Below, piece after piece: positions 62,584 to 64,000 of a stretch of 64,000 nt of DNA. The stretch is from the NCBI GenBank assembly GCA_016218665.1, contig JACRDI010000001.1:1-64000 (forward strand), in the 5' to 3' direction. Below the pieces are notes generated by a model. The model had not been told where the DNA came from. It did no database searches and saw only the letters and a list, made by a program, of their open reading frames with translations. How positions within the stretch are numbered: position 1 is the first letter of the stretch; each line of letters starts with the position of its first letter. A program made the position numbers and the translations under genes. Origin of the DNA: Desulfovibrio sp. (GTDB taxonomy: Bacteria; Desulfobacterota; Desulfovibrionia; Desulfovibrionales; Desulfovibrionaceae).

Positions 62584-63582
62584 ATGACCACATGGTGGCA
62601 CTGGGCAGGCTTCAACCTGCTCGTTCTTGTCCTGCTCGCCTTCGACCTGGGCGTGCTGCATAAAAATCACCGCGAGGTGAGCGTCAAGGAATCCCTGTGG
62701 TTGAGCCTGGGCTATTTCGTGCTGGCCCTCGGCTTTTCCGGAATCATCTTCCACTACGAGGGCAGGCAGGCGGGGCTCGAATTCCTCACCGGCTACCTCA
62801 TCGAAAAGAGCCTGAGCATCGACAACATCTTCGTGTTCGTGCTCATATTCACCCACTTCCAGGTGCCCAAGAAGGCCCAGCACACCGTGCTCTTCTGGGG
62901 CGTGCTGGGGGCGCTGGTCATGCGCGCGGCCCTCATCCTGGCGGGCGCGGCGGTCATCTCGGCCTTTCACTGGGTCATTTACGTATTCGGCGCCTTCCTC
63001 ATCCTCACGGGCATCAAGATGCTCATGACCATCAACGAGGAGCCGGACCTCTCGGGCAACAAGGTCACGCGCTTCATGCGCCGGCACTTCCGCGTCACCG
63101 AGGGCTACGAGGGCGAGCGCTTCGCGGTGGTGAAGGACGGCGTGCGGTTCATCACCCCGCTGCTCATCGTGCTGGTGCTGGTGGAGTTCTCCGACGTGGT
63201 CTTCGCCCTGGACTCCATCCCGGCCATCTTCGCCATCACCAAGGATCCCTTCCTGGTGTACACGTCCAACGTCTTCGCCATCCTGGGCCTCAGGGCGCTG
63301 TTCTTCGCGCTGGCCGGCATCATCCACAGGTTCCACTACCTGAAGTACGGCCTGTCCATCGTGCTGGTGGTGGTGGGCTCGAAGATGGTCATCAACGCGG
63401 CCTTCGGCCAGATCATCCCCACCGAATGGGCGCTGCTGCTCACGGCGGCCATCATCGGCGGGTCCGTGGCGCTCTCGGTGTACCGCACGCGCGGCCTGCC
63501 GCCCGAGGCCGCGCACACAGCCATGCCGCGCGGCTGGGTGCCCGGCAGTCCGGGCAAGGAGCCGCCGACCCCCGAGGAATAA
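62584..63582 (+). CDS. TerC-family integral membrane protein
   Basis: A 332-residue protein with about eight membrane segments: SLSIDNIFVFVLIF (residues about 77-90) and EFSDVVFALDSIPAIF, the two acidic TerC motifs. ATG 62584 after AAGGAG. TerC proteins are linked with metal (Mn2+) export or tellurite resistance. Terminator follows. No Mn riboswitch recognised upstream. Confidence 0.93.
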   Translation: MTTWWHWAGFNLLVLVLLAFDLGVLHKNHREVSVKESLWLSLGYFVLALGFSGIIFHYEGRQAGLEFLTGYLIEKSLSIDNIFVFVLIFTHFQVPKKAQHTVLFWGVLGALVMRAALILAGAAVISAFHWVIYVFGAFLILTGIKMLMTINEEPDLSGNKVTRFMRRHFRVTEGYEGERFAVVKDGVRFITPLLIVLVLVEFSDVVFALDSIPAIFAITKDPFLVYTSNVFAILGLRALFFALAGIIHRFHYLKYGLSIVLVVVGSKMVINAAFGQIIPTEWALLLTAAIIGGSVALSVYRTRGLPPEAAHTAMPRGWVPGSPGKEPPTPEE

Positions 63583-63596
63583 CCGCGACAACGAAG

Positions 63597-63636
63597 AAAG
63601 CCCCCGGACGCTACGCACGTCCGGGGGCTTTCTTGT
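63597..63636. terminator. bidirectional terminator
   Basis: Perfect 14-bp stem AAAGCCCCCGGACG / CGTCCGGGGGCTTT with seven-base loop; T-rich on both strands. Serves TerC and the convergent gene at 63655. Confidence 0.85.
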
Positions 63637-63654
63637 TTGCGTGACGGGGGGCGG

Positions 63655-64000
63655 CTAGGCGTCCTGCGCCCTGGCCCTGCGCCCGGCCTCGTAGGCCAGC
63701 AGCGGCAGGCAGAGCAGCAGGGCGTCGCGGCCGATGTACCAGAGCATGGGCGCGGCGTCATCGCTGGGAGACGAGCTGAAGCAGCCGCAGTTCACATTGA
63801 TCCCGCGGAAATAGTTGACGATGAGCGCCAGCCAGAAGGCGGCCAGCAGCGCCGTGGCCAGAAACAGCGCGCCCTGCCGCCACCAGTCCGTAAACAGGCA
63901 GAAGCCCAGCACCAGTTCGAACCAGGGCAGCCAGATGGCCACGATGTTCACGAGGAAGTCCGGCAGCAGGCGGTAGTCCTTCACGATGACCGCGAAATCC
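63655..64000 (-). CDS. MauE/DoxX-like membrane protein, partial
   Basis: The visible part (115 residues) has three to four membrane segments: DYRLLPDFLVNIVAIWLPW, LFLATALLAAFWLALIVNYF, and the cysteine pair NVNCGCFS, as in MauE. The frame stays open to the right edge, so the N-terminus is outside. Possible redox or quinone-linked role. Confidence 0.75.
   Translation of the reverse strand, partial: DFAVIVKDYRLLPDFLVNIVAIWLPWFELVLGFCLFTDWWRQGALFLATALLAAFWLALIVNYFRGINVNCGCFSSSPSDDAAPMLWYIGRDALLLCLPLLAYEAGRRARAQDA

Overview
The window is about 64 kb of GC-rich DNA from what is most likely a sulfate-reducing deltaproteobacterium of the Desulfovibrio group (Desulfovibrionales). The main evidence is the cluster dsrA-dsrB-dsrD-cbiA (55022 down to 50740), whose order matches Desulfovibrio as I recall it. 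Supporting evidence is the fatty-acid and ribosomal block (rpmB, yceD, rpmF, plsX, fabH, fabG, acpP, fabF, glyA, dCMP deaminase, ribD, ribE) and two signals of the GG-N10-GC sigma-54 type. No plasmid, prophage or insertion sequence was recognised. The content reads as chromosomal core with scattered accessory genes.

Layout, left to right. 1-10 kb: the 5' part of a tRNA-Ala on the minus strand, a lipoprotein, a small conserved protein, a radical SAM/DUF2344 fusion, then minus-strand exported enzymes (polysaccharide deacetylase, PDZ-M48 protease), a frameshifted DUF362 ferredoxin gene, a DUF4197 protein and a plus-strand EF-hand protein. 10-19 kb: cmk-hisC, a universal stress protein, a small gene behind a sigma-54 promoter, thpR-cinA, serS, a hairpin-rich repeat element with a decayed gene, and rimO. 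18.7-24.3 kb: histidine kinase, rdgB, glmS and a diguanylate cyclase in one direction. 24-28.5 kb, minus strand: fused PabB-PabC, a methyltransferase fused to a C_GCAxxG_C_C domain, and an acyltransferase of visibly lower GC. 28.6-38.5 kb: divergent rpmB and the long lipid, serine/folate and riboflavin block. 38.5-44 kb, minus strand: ilvBN behind a transcription attenuator with a leader peptide, cheV, and a sialic-acid-synthase-like gene coupled to a winged-helix/Rossmann regulator. 44-50.7 kb: an acyl-CoA ligase, three tiny tandem ORFs, a periplasmic cyclophilin, an exported protein and a CHASE2 adenylate cyclase. 50.7-55.4 kb: the dissimilatory sulfite reductase locus. 55.4-64 kb: a cysteine-cluster protein, a cation antiporter, a CocE-type hydrolase, CBS and HPP proteins, a ClC channel, TerC and a partial MauE/DoxX-like membrane protein.

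How the genes work together. DsrAB is the terminal sulfite reductase of sulfate respiration. DsrD is its small partner, and the adjacent amidotransferase probably amidates siroheme for DsrAB. The plsX-fabHGF-acpP block makes acyl chains, and glyA, the dCMP deaminase and ribDE supply one-carbon units, nucleotides and flavin. Signalling genes (PAS kinase, GGDEF, CHASE2 cyclase, CheV, EF-hand) are spread between them.

The least explained items are the three tandem small ORFs at 46.1-46.8 kb, the HTH-Rossmann/NeuB pair, the kinase with a Rossmann-like N-terminus, the 23-bp perfect palindrome after serS, and the regulatory hairpins in the dsr and ilv transcripts. No clearly new multi-gene system could be proven from sequence alone.
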